DNA of 64,000 nt from DSWT01 sp035373625 (GCA_035373625.1 DAOSNS010000023.1:1-64000), one strand, 5' to 3'; shown: positions 43,142 through 52,935, counted from the stretch's first letter. Translations and numbers: made by a program. The notes: generated from the sequence alone by a model not told the origin.

Positions 43142-45247
43142 TTAGCTCCTGCGTCGCCTGAGCGCCAGGAGCGCCACCGCAGCCAGGATGAGGAGTACGG
43201 CCACACCACCGAGCCACGCGAGGGTGGGTTTTGAAGACGGTGTGGCCACCGGGGTCGGCGTGGGGGTGGCCGTGACAGGGTGCGGTGTTGCCGTTGGTAC
43301 GGGTGTGGGGGTGGGAGTGTCCGCCGGGGGCCAGGGGGTGCTTGTCGGCGGGAACGGCTTCAGTTGCACATACCCGCTGTTTGTCTGCATGTTGTTGTAT
43401 TCGTCGCGTTCCACCACACGGCCGTCACCGCCTTCCGGTGCATCGTCCACCCAGGCGAGCACGACAAACGATCCTACATTTGCCGGTTCCCAACGCGCGT
43501 TGCCATCAGGGCCGTTGTTGGCAACGAGGATCATTTCTGAATTGGGGGGCAGAGGATAGGCCGTCTCGGCCCAACTGACGAGTTCGCCATCCGCCCAGAA
43601 AGCACAGCGCAAGCCTCCCAGGACAGCAGTATTCCCCTGATTTTTGACAACGGCGCGGAAAGTGACCCCCGCGTCTCTGAGAAGTGGATTTTCGAGCCAC
43701 GTGACTTTGCTGACAATCAGATCGGGGCGTGCATCGGCAGGCGCGCTGACGTCACCGCTGGTGTCCGGCGTCGGCAAAGGGGTATCGTCGCGGTCGAAGA
43801 CCCAGAACTCCCACAGGGAATAGCCCCATTGCGTTCCGCGCTGCAAACCTTCCATCCGCACATAGCGTCCGCGCGTTGTGATGTGATGGTCGTCCTGTCC
43901 GCCATCCCCTTGCGTTTCGTGGATGATATCCGTCCACGTCGCGCCGTCGTCGGAGACCTGTAATTTGTACTCCTTACCGTAGGCCGCCTCCCACACCAGC
44001 ACGATGCGGGCAATGTCGCGGACCTCGCCCAGGTCAATGGTGATGGATTGTGGATCGGCATAGGCGGAAGACCAGCGTGAATTCAACCGCCCGTCCACGG
44101 CTTTTTCACCGGATAGGTCGCTGTTTTCCACCGAGGAGACGACGACAGGCCGCCCCACAGAGATGATGCCTTCGGGTGCGGGGAGTGGTGTGGGGGTGGG
44201 CACGGGGGTCGGTGTGGGGATGGGCGTTGCGGCGACGAGCCACTCCGGACGCACGGCCAGGTTGCGGATGCTGTAGGTGCTGGTGATGGCGACTTCCAGT
44301 CCCCAGCCGTGCAACGTGTCGAATGTGCCGTCTTCCGTCATATCCATTTCGGCGCAGTCGTTGTTCCCCGGCCCCCATGACCACGGCAGGTAACCGATCT
44401 CGTTGAGGGCACATTGCTCGATGATCGTTTGGTAGGGGATGCAGCAGCTACAGCCGGGCCCTTTGTTGGCGAACTCGCCGACGATGAGCGGCAGGTTCAG
44501 GTCTACCGATTCTTTGATTTCATCAATGACAAACTGCTCCACGCCGGCGCCGCGCCACGCACTGGGCCACCACATGTGGATGGAGAACATCAAGTTGTGA
44601 TCCGGGTCAATCTGGATGAGGTACGGTCCATTCTTCTGTAAGCCGTGAATGTCCTGCCCGTAACTGGAAGCATCAAGGATCAAGGGGACATGGATGCCGG
44701 CCGCGCGCATGCGCCAGATCGCCAGCGTGTACCCCGCGCGATAGGTATCGTCGGACACAAGCTCTTTGCCGGCCTCATTGGCGATGTTGATCAGCAGGTA
44801 TGCTTCGTGCTTTTTGATCACGGCCAGGACATCAGGACGCACCCAATAATCCACGCAGACTTGCAGATAATCCCATTTGCCTGTGGAATCGTGGCAATCT
44901 ATCATTGGGATCAGCTTATGGTTGACGGCATTGGTAATGGCAATATCCAGCTCTTCGGGCGAACCTTCCGTCAGCCAGACGATGCGCACGACATTCGCGC
45001 CGGTTTTGGCGATTTCGGGAAACGCCGGGATGCCGTCGCGGTCGGTCCAGATGACCATTTTGTTTATGCCGTAGAGAATGACTTTGTTGCCGAAGCGGTC
45101 GTAGAGATGTCGCCCTTCGACGTGGAAGCCCGGGTACTGTCCCGTTTGCGCCGTTACAGGAACGCGGCTACTGCTCAACAGCAGTAAGCCGAGTGTTACC
45201 ATCAAGCCGACCAAACCCCAACGCCGGAACACACGCTTTTTGCTCAT
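43142..45247 (-). CDS. Secreted GH5-like hydrolase with F5/8C and CARDB domains
   Basis: A signal peptide (GLVGLMVTLGLLLLSSS) is followed by a GH5 TIM barrel with an acid Glu in NIANEAG and nucleophile in IVGEFANKG. Then come a Pro/Thr linker, a discoidin-like F5/8C sugar-binding domain (residues 370-480) and a CARDB-type domain (DLIVSKVTWLENP, VKNQGNTAV). Another Thr/Pro linker leads to a final membrane segment with a basic tail (LAWLGGVAVLLILAAVALLALRRRRS). It is likely anchored outside and cuts mannan or glucan. The NEA at the acid site in place of NEP is a mild change. Confidence 0.83.
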   Translation of the reverse strand: MSKKRVFRRWGLVGLMVTLGLLLLSSSRVPVTAQTGQYPGFHVEGRHLYDRFGNKVILYGINKMVIWTDRDGIPAFPEIAKTGANVVRIVWLTEGSPEELDIAITNAVNHKLIPMIDCHDSTGKWDYLQVCVDYWVRPDVLAVIKKHEAYLLINIANEAGKELVSDDTYRAGYTLAIWRMRAAGIHVPLILDASSYGQDIHGLQKNGPYLIQIDPDHNLMFSIHMWWPSAWRGAGVEQFVIDEIKESVDLNLPLIVGEFANKGPGCSCCIPYQTIIEQCALNEIGYLPWSWGPGNNDCAEMDMTEDGTFDTLHGWGLEVAITSTYSIRNLAVRPEWLVAATPIPTPTPVPTPTPLPAPEGIISVGRPVVVSSVENSDLSGEKAVDGRLNSRWSSAYADPQSITIDLGEVRDIARIVLVWEAAYGKEYKLQVSDDGATWTDIIHETQGDGGQDDHHITTRGRYVRMEGLQRGTQWGYSLWEFWVFDRDDTPLPTPDTSGDVSAPADARPDLIVSKVTWLENPLLRDAGVTFRAVVKNQGNTAVLGGLRCAFWADGELVSWAETAYPLPPNSEMILVANNGPDGNARWEPANVGSFVVLAWVDDAPEGGDGRVVERDEYNNMQTNSGYVQLKPFPPTSTPWPPADTPTPTPVPTATPHPVTATPTPTPVATPSSKPTLAWLGGVAVLLILAAVALLALRRRRS

Positions 45248-45353
45248 AAGGCATACCCCCTTTGAAAATAGCGATTTCAGATCAAAAAAATCTTTAGTTA
45301 CCTGGAGTTCTTTGTGGTTGGTAGACCTTTTTTCAGGAGGGTCATAGATAAGT

Positions 45354-46685
45354 TCAGGATGCCTGCAACAGACGGTCTACTATTGCCTGTGAAACCCGGT
45401 CCGCAGTTTCTGCATCCCAGCAGGTGGCCAGGTAATGAAAGTTCGTTTGAAGTTGACCGGCAAAGGTCGTCGCAGCGATGGTCAATCCCCACGGGCTGGC
45501 CTGGGTGAATTGCAGGCCGGTCCCCATGTGCAGCCGGGTCAACTCAAACGGCCCATACGTTGTCTCGAAGGCCAATCGTCCCAAATTGGTTGCTTCGATA
45601 TACGGCTGGCTGTTTTCAAATAGGCGCGTAAATGCGGCCGCGTCGGTATAGACCCGGCGAAACAACAAACGATATGGCACAAAGAGCATATCCGTTGTCA
45701 GTGCCCGGCGTAGATCACCGATGACGGCGCGCGCCAGTGTCCAGAAATCGGTTCCCGGGCGGATCAGATAAGGCCGCACAACCTGTCCTACCCACAACCC
45801 CAAATGGCGATCGGAAATATCGGTGCGGCAGTAAGGCCGGGCATTTACCGAGGACACGCAATTGATCACCGGTTCGGGGACATTCGCCTTTTCGCGCAGT
45901 TCCGATGCCAACGTCAGCAACAGCGATGCGCTCAACGCACCCTGCATTGTAGTTTGTGCAGTTCGGCAACGATTGATCAGGCGTTCGGTGTCTTCACGGC
46001 TGAACAAATAATGCGTCAATCGGACGTCCCGCCGTTCAAAAGGGATCCATTCTGGCTTCGGATAGTGCTTTTTCCCAAAGCGCAGCGCATCGTAACCATA
46101 ACGCGCAAGAAATGACAGTAGCTTGGGCAAGCCGCGCACTCCGGATACACTTTTGGGGAACCATTGTGGGTCTGGATATAACACGCTCTGTGGACTCGCT
46201 TGCGGCAATCTGACGCCTTGTGCCAGTTGTCCGCAGGCCGCGACGACTTCCCGCACGAAATGGGCCCCCGACATACCATCAGCAGACAAATGTTCAAATG
46301 TCACAATGAGGTCTGCTTCATTCTGGCGCGTGAGTAACACAGCGCGCGCCAGCGGGCCGCGCGTCAGATCGAATTTGGTGTTGAGTTCGCGTTCTGCTTC
46401 TTCTTGCCAGGCAGTACGATCGGTATTCGTCAACACGCGCACAGGGATGGGCAATGTCGGATGAACAACAAAAGCAGGTGGAGATCCCAGATCCAGAGAT
46501 ACATTCAAATAATAGTGTTGGCGTTGGACATAGTCCAGCGCTTGCCGCAGAATATCCACATCGAGCGCACCGGAGATCCGCGCAATCACGTTGAAAGAGA
46601 AATTTGCGGCCTGATCAAGAAGAAGTAAGTTTTGTTCAAAGCGATTACAAGGACGGTTTTTGAATGTTGACGTTGCAGGTTCCAT
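45354..46685 (-). CDS. Stand-alone condensation-type acyltransferase
   Basis: The protein fits the NRPS condensation / PapA / alcohol acetyltransferase fold (443 residues). The HHxxxDG active motif reads EHLSADG: the catalytic second His and the Asp remain, but the first His is Glu. No carrier protein, adenylation domain or synthase gene is nearby. The acceptor may be a lipid or alcohol. The ribosome-binding site is weak. Confidence 0.7.
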   Translation of the reverse strand: MEPATSTFKNRPCNRFEQNLLLLDQAANFSFNVIARISGALDVDILRQALDYVQRQHYYLNVSLDLGSPPAFVVHPTLPIPVRVLTNTDRTAWQEEAERELNTKFDLTRGPLARAVLLTRQNEADLIVTFEHLSADGMSGAHFVREVVAACGQLAQGVRLPQASPQSVLYPDPQWFPKSVSGVRGLPKLLSFLARYGYDALRFGKKHYPKPEWIPFERRDVRLTHYLFSREDTERLINRCRTAQTTMQGALSASLLLTLASELREKANVPEPVINCVSSVNARPYCRTDISDRHLGLWVGQVVRPYLIRPGTDFWTLARAVIGDLRRALTTDMLFVPYRLLFRRVYTDAAAFTRLFENSQPYIEATNLGRLAFETTYGPFELTRLHMGTGLQFTQASPWGLTIAATTFAGQLQTNFHYLATCWDAETADRVSQAIVDRLLQAS

Positions 46686-47008
46686 AAGTTATGAGTTACA
46701 GACAGAATGTGGTGAGTATACCAGGATTGATACAGCTATATTTTAGCGCAAAATATCCAAAGGCACAAATCAAGAAACCGTTGATTTAACCGCAGCGTTC
46801 GCCGAGAGCGCGGAGAAATCTTTGGTAACAAAAACCCTCCCTAGATGCCATTTTAGCGGCACAACAGACACCACGACGGGACAGAGTTTCCCAAATGTGA
46901 TAACCCTGGGGAACCTTTCCTTATGGGGATTTTGTCATAAAATATAGCTTCTGTCCGGTTTTATTAACCCGGTATCTTTATTTTAGGAATTACATGGAGG
47001 ACATTATC
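46686..47008. other. Intergenic region with repeat F3 copy 2
   Basis: Divergent promoters would fit here. The sequence TTTTAGCGGCACAACAGACA then CACGACGGGACAGAGTTTCCC at 46850-46891 is the reverse complement of the repeat near 28151. CCGCAGCGTTCGCCGAGAGCGCGGAG near 46791 resembles another element remnant. No gene is supported. Confidence 0.55.
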
Positions 47009-47848
47009 ATGGCATCAGTGTCTATTTTCGTGGACAGCACTTCGGATCTCGGCGCCGAACTTGTGGCGCGGCACCGATTAGAGGTTATCCCTCTCATCGT
47101 GCATTTGGACGGCAAGAGCTATCGGGACGGCATTGATCTCTCTCCCGAACAACTCTTTGCCATGGTCGAGGCCAGCGGCGCTTTGCCGACTACCTCGGCG
47201 CCTGCCATCGGAGATTTTATCACGGCGTTTTCTGGCCACCCCGATGGCGTCTTTATCGGCATCTCGTCAAAACTCTCCGGCACGGTCAACAATGCGCTGT
47301 TAGCTATGCAGGCCATCCCGGAATGTCGCGTCCGCGTGGTGGATTCGTTGACGCTCTCCTCGGCCATCGGCCTGCTGGCGCTCAAGGCTGCGGATCTGCG
47401 CGACGCCGGTGCAAGTGCGGAGGAGATTCAGGCGGCCATTGAGGCTTTGCGCCCCAAAGTGCGCATGTCCTTTGCCCTGGAAACGATGCGCTATCTCTAT
47501 ATGGGTGGGCGTTGCACGGCATTGCAGAGTCTGGCCGCCAGCATGTTGAAGATCCGCCCCATCATCGCCGGGATGCCGGATGGGACATTGGGACTCAAGG
47601 CCAAAATTCGAGGCACCCGCAGTCGCGCCCTGGAAGCATTGCTACAGGATTTTGAGGAAGCCCTGCCCAACGTTGACCTGCAACGGGTTTTCGTCACCCA
47701 CGCTGCTGCAGCCGAGGATGCCGCTTACCTGGCGGAAAGACTCACCGCGCTGGCGCCCATTCAAGAGCTGCACATCACGACCGCCGGCGCGGTCATATCC
47801 AGCCATTGTGGTCCGAGCACGATTGGGATCCTGTATTTGCTAAAATGA
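47009..47848 (+). CDS. DegV family fatty-acid-binding protein
   Basis: Matches the DegV fold: SIFVDSTSDLGAELVARH, PTTSAPAIGDFITAF, FIGISSKLSGTVNNAL, VRVVDSLTLSSAIG, and MGGRCTA in the C-terminal part. FakB proteins in this family hand fatty acids to the kinase FakA; that kinase is not in the window. GGAGG stands eight bases before the ATG at 47009; a start at 46994 would overlap the ribosome-binding site. Confidence 0.87.
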   Translation: MASVSIFVDSTSDLGAELVARHRLEVIPLIVHLDGKSYRDGIDLSPEQLFAMVEASGALPTTSAPAIGDFITAFSGHPDGVFIGISSKLSGTVNNALLAMQAIPECRVRVVDSLTLSSAIGLLALKAADLRDAGASAEEIQAAIEALRPKVRMSFALETMRYLYMGGRCTALQSLAASMLKIRPIIAGMPDGTLGLKAKIRGTRSRALEALLQDFEEALPNVDLQRVFVTHAAAAEDAAYLAERLTALAPIQELHITTAGAVISSHCGPSTIGILYLLK

Positions 47849-47916
47849 TTTACGGGCAGGTCGGTAGCGTGGAGGCCGGGACGCCGAAGTTGGGCGTCCC
47901 GACTTCATTTGTGAAC

Positions 47917-47957
47917 AAAAAAGCCTCTACTCCACATCTGATGGTGTGAGTAGAGGC
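47917..47957 (-). terminator. Terminator after tRNA-Lys
   Basis: Minus strand GCCTCTACTC ... GAGTAGAGGC hairpin followed by six T, about 60 bp past the tRNA 3' end. It could equally cap the DegV transcript from the other side. Confidence 0.75.
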
Positions 47958-48014
47958 CATCAGTCTTTCACGACAACGGGCAACTGCCCCGCGAGCCTCA
48001 TCGCTTTTCAAAGA

Positions 48015-48087
48015 TGACCCGCACAGGACTCGAACCTGTAACCAAGGGATTAAGAGTCCCCTGCTCTACCATTTGAGCTAGCGGGCC
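48015..48087 (-). tRNA. tRNA-Lys (anticodon CTT)
   Basis: The cloverleaf reads on the minus strand. The acceptor stem GGCCCGC pairs with GCGGGTC (one G-U) and is followed by discriminator A. The D stem is GCTC/GAGC, the anticodon stem GGGGA/TCCCT with loop CTCTTAA (anticodon CTT), and the T stem ACAGG/CCTGT with loop TTCGAGT. The CCA end is not encoded. It reads AAG lysine codons. Confidence 0.95.
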
Positions 48088-48105
48088 TGTCTGGCAACCA
48101 CTCTG

Positions 48106-48133
48106 TTTATACCACATTCCCTAAACTTGGCAA
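48106..48133 (-). promoter_or_regulatory. tRNA-Lys promoter
   Basis: Minus strand TTGCCA (48128-48133), 16-bp spacer, TATAAA (48106-48111), in the context ATGTGGTATAAA. Confidence 0.6.
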
Positions 48134-48157
48134 GGAAACCAACGTCATACGCCCCTA

Positions 48158-48196
48158 TAAAAACGCAACGTCCCCACACGGCGGTGGGAACGTTGC
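48158..48196 (-). terminator. Terminator after the YtxH operon
   Basis: Minus strand GCAACGTTCCCAC ... GTGGGGACGTTGC with one mismatch, then GTTTTTA. It lies about 110 bp past the YtxH stop. Nothing else is seen between 48197 and 48306. Confidence 0.8.
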
Positions 48197-48306
48197 AGGA
48201 TGAAACCACAAAAACCTTAAACGGCTGCTTATGACGCCCCTTTACATCGTGGAGTTCGATCTGCAAAGCAGCCACATCGGCTTTTGCCGGGGCGAAACGG
48301 TAACGG

Positions 48307-48681
48307 CTAGGCGGCAGGAGCCTCAGCGGCTTTTTCTTCTACCGGAGCTGCCCCCTTCTGAAGTTTTTCTTTGACCTGGCTTTGTTTCTCTTCGATCAAT
48401 GTCTTGGTCTGTTCTTGCAGCTCCTTGGCACGGGTTTGCAGCTCTTTGGTGGCCTCTTCGAGCTTGCGCCGAGCATCGTTCAGCAATTGTTCGGCCTTGG
48501 TGCGCGCTTCCTCGGCCTTGTGGGTGGCCTGCTCACTGAGCTCGATGCTCTTCTTCTGAATTTGCTCGCGCGTCTCCTGCCCGGACTGCGGCGCAAAGAG
48601 CATGCCCGCCGCCGCTCCCAGCAGCGCACCGACAAAAAATCCGATCAAAAAGGTACCGAAATCATTCTCATGGTTGGACAT
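48307..48681 (-). CDS. YtxH-like stress protein
   Basis: The N-terminal FGTFLIGFFVGALLGAAAGMLFAPQSGQETREQI is the YtxH motif: a Gly-rich membrane segment followed by a long helical coiled coil. Function is not well known; homologues respond to stress. The second ATG (48681) is eight bases from GGAGG and is preferred. It overlaps the upstream gene by 14 bp. Confidence 0.8.
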   Translation of the reverse strand: MSNHENDFGTFLIGFFVGALLGAAAGMLFAPQSGQETREQIQKKSIELSEQATHKAEEARTKAEQLLNDARRKLEEATKELQTRAKELQEQTKTLIEEKQSQVKEKLQKGAAPVEEKAAEAPAA

Positions 48682-49207
48682 CTTCATTACCTCCTATGGT
48701 TGAACTTTGGGATGACTTTGAACGCGGCCGCGCCGCTCCTGCAATGTGGACTAGATCACCGGTGACCCGTTGCACTGCAGCGGCAAACCCGGCCAGCTTG
48801 ATAAATGGCGACACGACATTGTGGCTCACAAATGCAGTCGTTCCACGTACTGTGGATGCCGTATCGTTGACCGAACGCAACAAAGGCTGAATTTCATCGC
48901 GGAGGACCTGGATCAACGTCTGAATCTGGAAGATCAACAGTAGCACCGCCAACCCGATCAAGAACGTTTCTACCGCGACGAAGACAATTGCGATGTCACG
49001 GATAACCTGTGTGGCCTGCGCATGCGTCGCCATCAACACAATCGCAGTAACCAGAAGGATCAGGAGCAACACTGCCCCCCCGATGATCATGATCTGGGTG
49101 CGCTTGCTCATTGGTGCTGTCGGTTGTCCTTCCCCTACCGGAATGGGGGTGACTGTGGCCTTTGTCGGTGCTTCTGTCGGGTGCGTTTGCGAAGTCTCTG
49201 TCTCCAT
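48668..49207 (-). CDS. Membrane protein with coiled coil, partner of YtxH
   Basis: About 180 residues: a Thr/Pro-rich N-terminus, then two membrane segments (IMIIGGAVLLLILLVTAIVLM and IAIVFVAVETFLIGLAVLLLIF), then an amphipathic helical part related in look to DUF948/YtxG proteins (IQPLLRSVNDTASTVRGTTAF). It overlaps YtxH and would be co-translated with it. The ATG at 49207 sits behind GGAGGAGGG. Confidence 0.68.
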   Translation of the reverse strand: METETSQTHPTEAPTKATVTPIPVGEGQPTAPMSKRTQIMIIGGAVLLLILLVTAIVLMATHAQATQVIRDIAIVFVAVETFLIGLAVLLLIFQIQTLIQVLRDEIQPLLRSVNDTASTVRGTTAFVSHNVVSPFIKLAGFAAAVQRVTGDLVHIAGAARPRSKSSQSSTIGGNEDVQP

Positions 49208-49333
49208 AATGCCCTCCTCCATAAGCTCGTACAATTAGATTATACCATGTTACTATAAAAGAAACAAGGCGGGGAACAATCGCGCAATTATTTTAGCATT
49301 GCTTTCTGTCCTGTTCACGGTAGAATTTGTATT

Positions 49334-50095
49334 ATGCCAACGCCATTTCAACATCTGGTTTATGCACGCACTGTGCTTGAAGATGCTCGTTTGCCTGAGT
49401 CAATCCGGCAGCGGATAGGGGCTTATATGGGCGCTTATCTGCTGGGCAACACTGCCGTAGATGTGCAATCCATCACCGGCCAAGAACGTTTTGAAACGCA
49501 CTTCTATCACGTCCACGGCGAGGCCGACAGGCGTGCCAGCGAAGCGTTGCTGGCGGCCTATCCGCATCTGGCGGCCCCGGAGCGTCTGGATGCGGCACAT
49601 GCAGCCTTCATCAGCGGCTATCTGGTCCACCTGGTCTGGGATGAATGTTGGTTGCGCGAGATTTTTCGGCCTTTCTATATGGAATCGTCCCTGTGGTCTG
49701 ATCGTCTCACTTGCAATGTCCACCATAACGCGCTGCGGGTACTCGTGGATCGCCAGGCCGAAGCCATCCTGCGTACCTGGCCGGATGTGGTACCGCTTCT
49801 GCGCAGCGTGCAACCTGATCACTGGTTGCCATTTGTGGACAACACGGCGCTTTGCCGCTGGCGCGATTGGTTGGTGACGCAACTGGTGGATCCGGCAGCC
49901 GTGCAAACAACGCAGGTCTTTGCCGAACGTATGGGAATCTCGCCGGAGCACCTGGAGGCGGTGATCCGCGCCGTGGAACAGGATACCTACATGCCGCCCG
50001 TGCCCGGCCTCGCCGCCGCACTAAGCACCTTCGAGGCCCACGCCCGCGCCGAGAGCCTCGAAATACTCAAGAAGTATTGGGGATTAGGAAGTTGA
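49334..50095 (+). CDS. Zinc-dependent phospholipase C-like protein
   Basis: The N-terminus MPTPFQHLVYARTVL and the AYLLGNTAVDVQSITGQE, THFYHV and FISGYLVHLVWDE segments match the Zn_dep_PLPC-like family common in Chloroflexota. The histidines and aspartates that bind zinc in phospholipase C are largely placed in HFYH, H and D positions. Enzyme activity is inferred only. No signal peptide is seen, so it may act inside the cell. Confidence 0.72.
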   Translation: MPTPFQHLVYARTVLEDARLPESIRQRIGAYMGAYLLGNTAVDVQSITGQERFETHFYHVHGEADRRASEALLAAYPHLAAPERLDAAHAAFISGYLVHLVWDECWLREIFRPFYMESSLWSDRLTCNVHHNALRVLVDRQAEAILRTWPDVVPLLRSVQPDHWLPFVDNTALCRWRDWLVTQLVDPAAVQTTQVFAERMGISPEHLEAVIRAVEQDTYMPPVPGLAAALSTFEAHARAESLEILKKYWGLGS

Positions 50096-50119
50096 GGTTA
50101 TTTTATACAAGGAGAGACC

Positions 50120-51958
50120 ATGAAAATCCATCGTTTGATGCTTGCGCTGTTATGTTGTGTGGGGTCGTTGATGGGACAGACGCCGGTTAGCGTGCCGGCT
50201 ATGGTGCCGGCGGATACGCTGCCCGATGTGGCTTCCTATGTTATTGCCGCCACCTATGATCCTGCGACGCATACGATCACCGGACAGCAAACGGCGACCT
50301 ACGTCAACCGTACTTCTGTTGCCATTCCCACCCTGGTCTTCCACCTGTATCTCAACGCTTTCCGCAGTACCGAGACCCTTTGGATGCGTGAATCCGGCCT
50401 GGGGCTGCGTGGCTACGCCTATGACCCCCATGCCCCCGGCTGGATGCGCATTGAGCAAATCACATTGGATGACGGCACACCCCTGACCGTGAAATCGTTG
50501 GATGACGATGAGACACTTGTCGAAGCGGCGCTGCCACAATCGGTTGCCCCTGGCACTGCCGTGACGGTGCGGATCACTTTCACCGCTCAACTGCCCAAAG
50601 TCTTCGCTCGCGTTGGCTGGGCGGATAATGGCAATTTTGTGTTCGCTGGACAGTGGTTCCCCAAGTTCGGCGTTTGGGAGAACGGCGCGTGGAACGCTTA
50701 TCCCTTCCATGCTAACAGCGAATTCTACGCCGATTTTGGCCGCTACGACGTGGCACTCACCTTGCCACAAGGGTGGGGCGTCGCTGCGACCGGTACCGCT
50801 GATGCCGCCGTGACCGTCAATGCCGATGGCACGGCAACGCATACCTTTGTCGCCGAACACGTGATTGATTTCGCCTGGACCGCCTCACCGGCCTTCCGCG
50901 AGCTGACCCGCAGCGTTGACGGCGTGGCCGTGCACGTGGTTTACTATCCCCGGCAGCGTGCCATGGCCCGCCGTGCTCTTGAAGCGACCGCGGGTGCGCT
51001 GCCGCTCTACAATGCCTGGTTTGGTCCCTACGGCAAGGGACACTACCCCCGGCTTACCGTCGTCATCGTTCCGCCGGATGCGGGCGGCGCGGGGGGAATG
51101 GAGTACCCCACGCTCTTCACCGTGGGCGCAATGGGCGGCTTCATGCCGGCATGCCTGCGGATGATCGAAGTGGAAACTGTTCATGAGCTGGGTCATCAGT
51201 GGTTTCAATCGGTCGTTGCCACCAATGAGGCCGAGGAACCCTGGCTGGACGAAGGCTTCACGGATTACACTACCGTTCGCGCGATGAACGCTCTTTACAA
51301 CGGCGCGCTCTTTGATTGCGGCGGATGGAACTTCTCCTATCTGGCGATGCACCGTATGGAGTATATGATGTCACCCGACACTCCCATGGCCGGGGCGGCC
51401 TGGGATTATGATTTTATGCGGTACGGAGTTGTCGCGTATTCCAAGCCGGCACTGTCACTTACAACGGTCGAGCGTACCGTTGGCGAGACGGCCATGCGGC
51501 GCTTTTTGAGCACCTATTTTGATCGTTATGCCTTCGCGCATCCTCACGCTGAAGATGTGCGCGCGGTGATGACCGAGACACTCGGCGCGGAAGTCGCCGG
51601 CTGGTTCTTCGATACGTTGGTCTACGGCGACGGCACGGTGGACGCACAGGTCGTCATTCAGGATGGCGAGGTGACGTTGGAGCGCCGGGGCGAGGCTTGT
51701 ATCCCCACAACGGTCAGGGTCACGCACGGTCGGCAGGAGGATGCGGAAACCATCCCCTGGCCCTGTGAACAGGCGACGTTGACGCCTGGCGATAGCCCAC
51801 GCAGCGTTGAGATTGACCCCGATCACGCCATCGTGCTTGATCAAAACCTGATTAACAACGGACGAAACCGCGCGCCTGACCTGGCGACCTGGTTAGGGAT
51901 CGTGGTGCGCTGGACGCGGGCGCTGCAAGATTTCTTCTGGGGAGGTGCAACATGGTAG
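50120..51958 (+). CDS. M1 family zinc metallopeptidase (aminopeptidase-like)
   Basis: A short signal peptide is followed by the beta-saddle N-domain, a GGMEYPT motif (like GAMEN) and the zinc motif HELGHQW with the third ligand Glu 18 residues on in WLDEGFTDY. This is the gluzincin M1 set. Its C-terminal part is shorter than in full aminopeptidases. AAGGAG stands before the ATG. It overlaps the following membrane gene by seven bases. Confidence 0.85.
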   Translation: MKIHRLMLALLCCVGSLMGQTPVSVPAMVPADTLPDVASYVIAATYDPATHTITGQQTATYVNRTSVAIPTLVFHLYLNAFRSTETLWMRESGLGLRGYAYDPHAPGWMRIEQITLDDGTPLTVKSLDDDETLVEAALPQSVAPGTAVTVRITFTAQLPKVFARVGWADNGNFVFAGQWFPKFGVWENGAWNAYPFHANSEFYADFGRYDVALTLPQGWGVAATGTADAAVTVNADGTATHTFVAEHVIDFAWTASPAFRELTRSVDGVAVHVVYYPRQRAMARRALEATAGALPLYNAWFGPYGKGHYPRLTVVIVPPDAGGAGGMEYPTLFTVGAMGGFMPACLRMIEVETVHELGHQWFQSVVATNEAEEPWLDEGFTDYTTVRAMNALYNGALFDCGGWNFSYLAMHRMEYMMSPDTPMAGAAWDYDFMRYGVVAYSKPALSLTTVERTVGETAMRRFLSTYFDRYAFAHPHAEDVRAVMTETLGAEVAGWFFDTLVYGDGTVDAQVVIQDGEVTLERRGEACIPTTVRVTHGRQEDAETIPWPCEQATLTPGDSPRSVEIDPDHAIVLDQNLINNGRNRAPDLATWLGIVVRWTRALQDFFWGGATW

Positions 51959-52821
51959 ACGACGTCCTTGCCGTGCAACTCATACCGGAATCCCCGTCAC
52001 CTGTGCCGCTCCGCGACTACCTGCGGCGTGCCGTACAACGTCCACGGGCGTGGGCGCTGGCGTATCTCCTTACGACCATTCCCGCCCTGGCCCTGGCCCT
52101 GCTGACCGGCCTGGCGATTTTACCGTTGACGCGCTACCCGGCTCTGCGTTATGCCCTTGAAGCGCGCTCGTTGGACCTGTTGACCGATCTGGCCTCGCTC
52201 GACGTGCAGGGTGGGGGCTTTGCAGTGGTGGGAATGATTGCTTTGCTGCTTGTGCTTCCGGTAGCCATCGTCATCAAGCTCGTGTGGGTGTGGCTGGAAG
52301 GCGGAACGCTGGCCGATTATGCCGCGCCGACAACACTCTCCTGGCACGCGTTTCGCCAGGCCGGACGGCGGTGGTTTGCTGTTCTCCTCGTCTTGAATCT
52401 CATTGGGACGGCGATGCTTCTGGTGATCGGCGGAGCGACGCTGTTGCCGGCGTTACTCGTCTACACGCGCTTTCCTACGTTGGCGTGGGGGATCGGCGCC
52501 GTGGGGTTGGTGGTGGCCGGACTCTGGGCCACGTGGATCGAGATGGCGCGCGCTGTGGCGGTGGTGTATGACGAGCGTCACGCCTTGCATGCCTTGAAAC
52601 GCGCCGCACACACGTTGGTACGCCAATGGCGTCCTCTGTTCCTGCTGATAGGTGGCAGTCTGCTGCTGTTCGGTGTGCTGTTCCTGTTACACCGCTGGTC
52701 CATACGCCGGTTGCCGTTGGATTGGTGGCTGCCGACATTGGCGATCCAGCAAGTGTATACGATGCTCCGGCTCGGCATCCGCCTGACACGCCAGGCCGGG
52801 CAGGTGGGAGTATGTCGGTAA
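51952..52821 (+). CDS. Multi-pass membrane protein of unknown function
   Basis: About six membrane segments are spread over 289 residues (for example ALAYLLTTIPALALALLTGLAI and GMIALLLVLPVAIVIKLVWVWL). No family motif is recognised. It starts within the end of the M1 peptidase gene, so the pair may work together, perhaps the peptidase as the outer part. Confidence 0.6.
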   Translation: MVDDVLAVQLIPESPSPVPLRDYLRRAVQRPRAWALAYLLTTIPALALALLTGLAILPLTRYPALRYALEARSLDLLTDLASLDVQGGGFAVVGMIALLLVLPVAIVIKLVWVWLEGGTLADYAAPTTLSWHAFRQAGRRWFAVLLVLNLIGTAMLLVIGGATLLPALLVYTRFPTLAWGIGAVGLVVAGLWATWIEMARAVAVVYDERHALHALKRAAHTLVRQWRPLFLLIGGSLLLFGVLFLLHRWSIRRLPLDWWLPTLAIQQVYTMLRLGIRLTRQAGQVGVCR

Positions 52822-52913
52822 ATCGAGGCGGTGACTACTTTGGACAGGATTAACAGATTTTCTGCCTGAAATTGGTTGACACTTTCGGCCATCTTGAAAG
52901 ATCGGCGGCCTGT

Positions 52914-52935
52914 AAGGGCGGGAAACCGCCCTTTT
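52914..52935 (+). terminator. Terminator after the M1 peptidase operon
   Basis: AAGGGCGG-GAAA-CCGCCC then TTTT. The same intergenic gap (52822-53124) holds a partial F3 repeat (CCTGTCTGTTGTGCC near 52971) and a GATAAAGCCCTGG piece of the 39-bp dispersed repeat near 53046. Nothing else is seen in it apart from the promoter at 53084. Confidence 0.8.

Noticed and set aside
48015..48087. tRNA with encoded CCA
   Set aside because: After the discriminator base the minus strand reads TCT, so the CCA must be added enzymatically.
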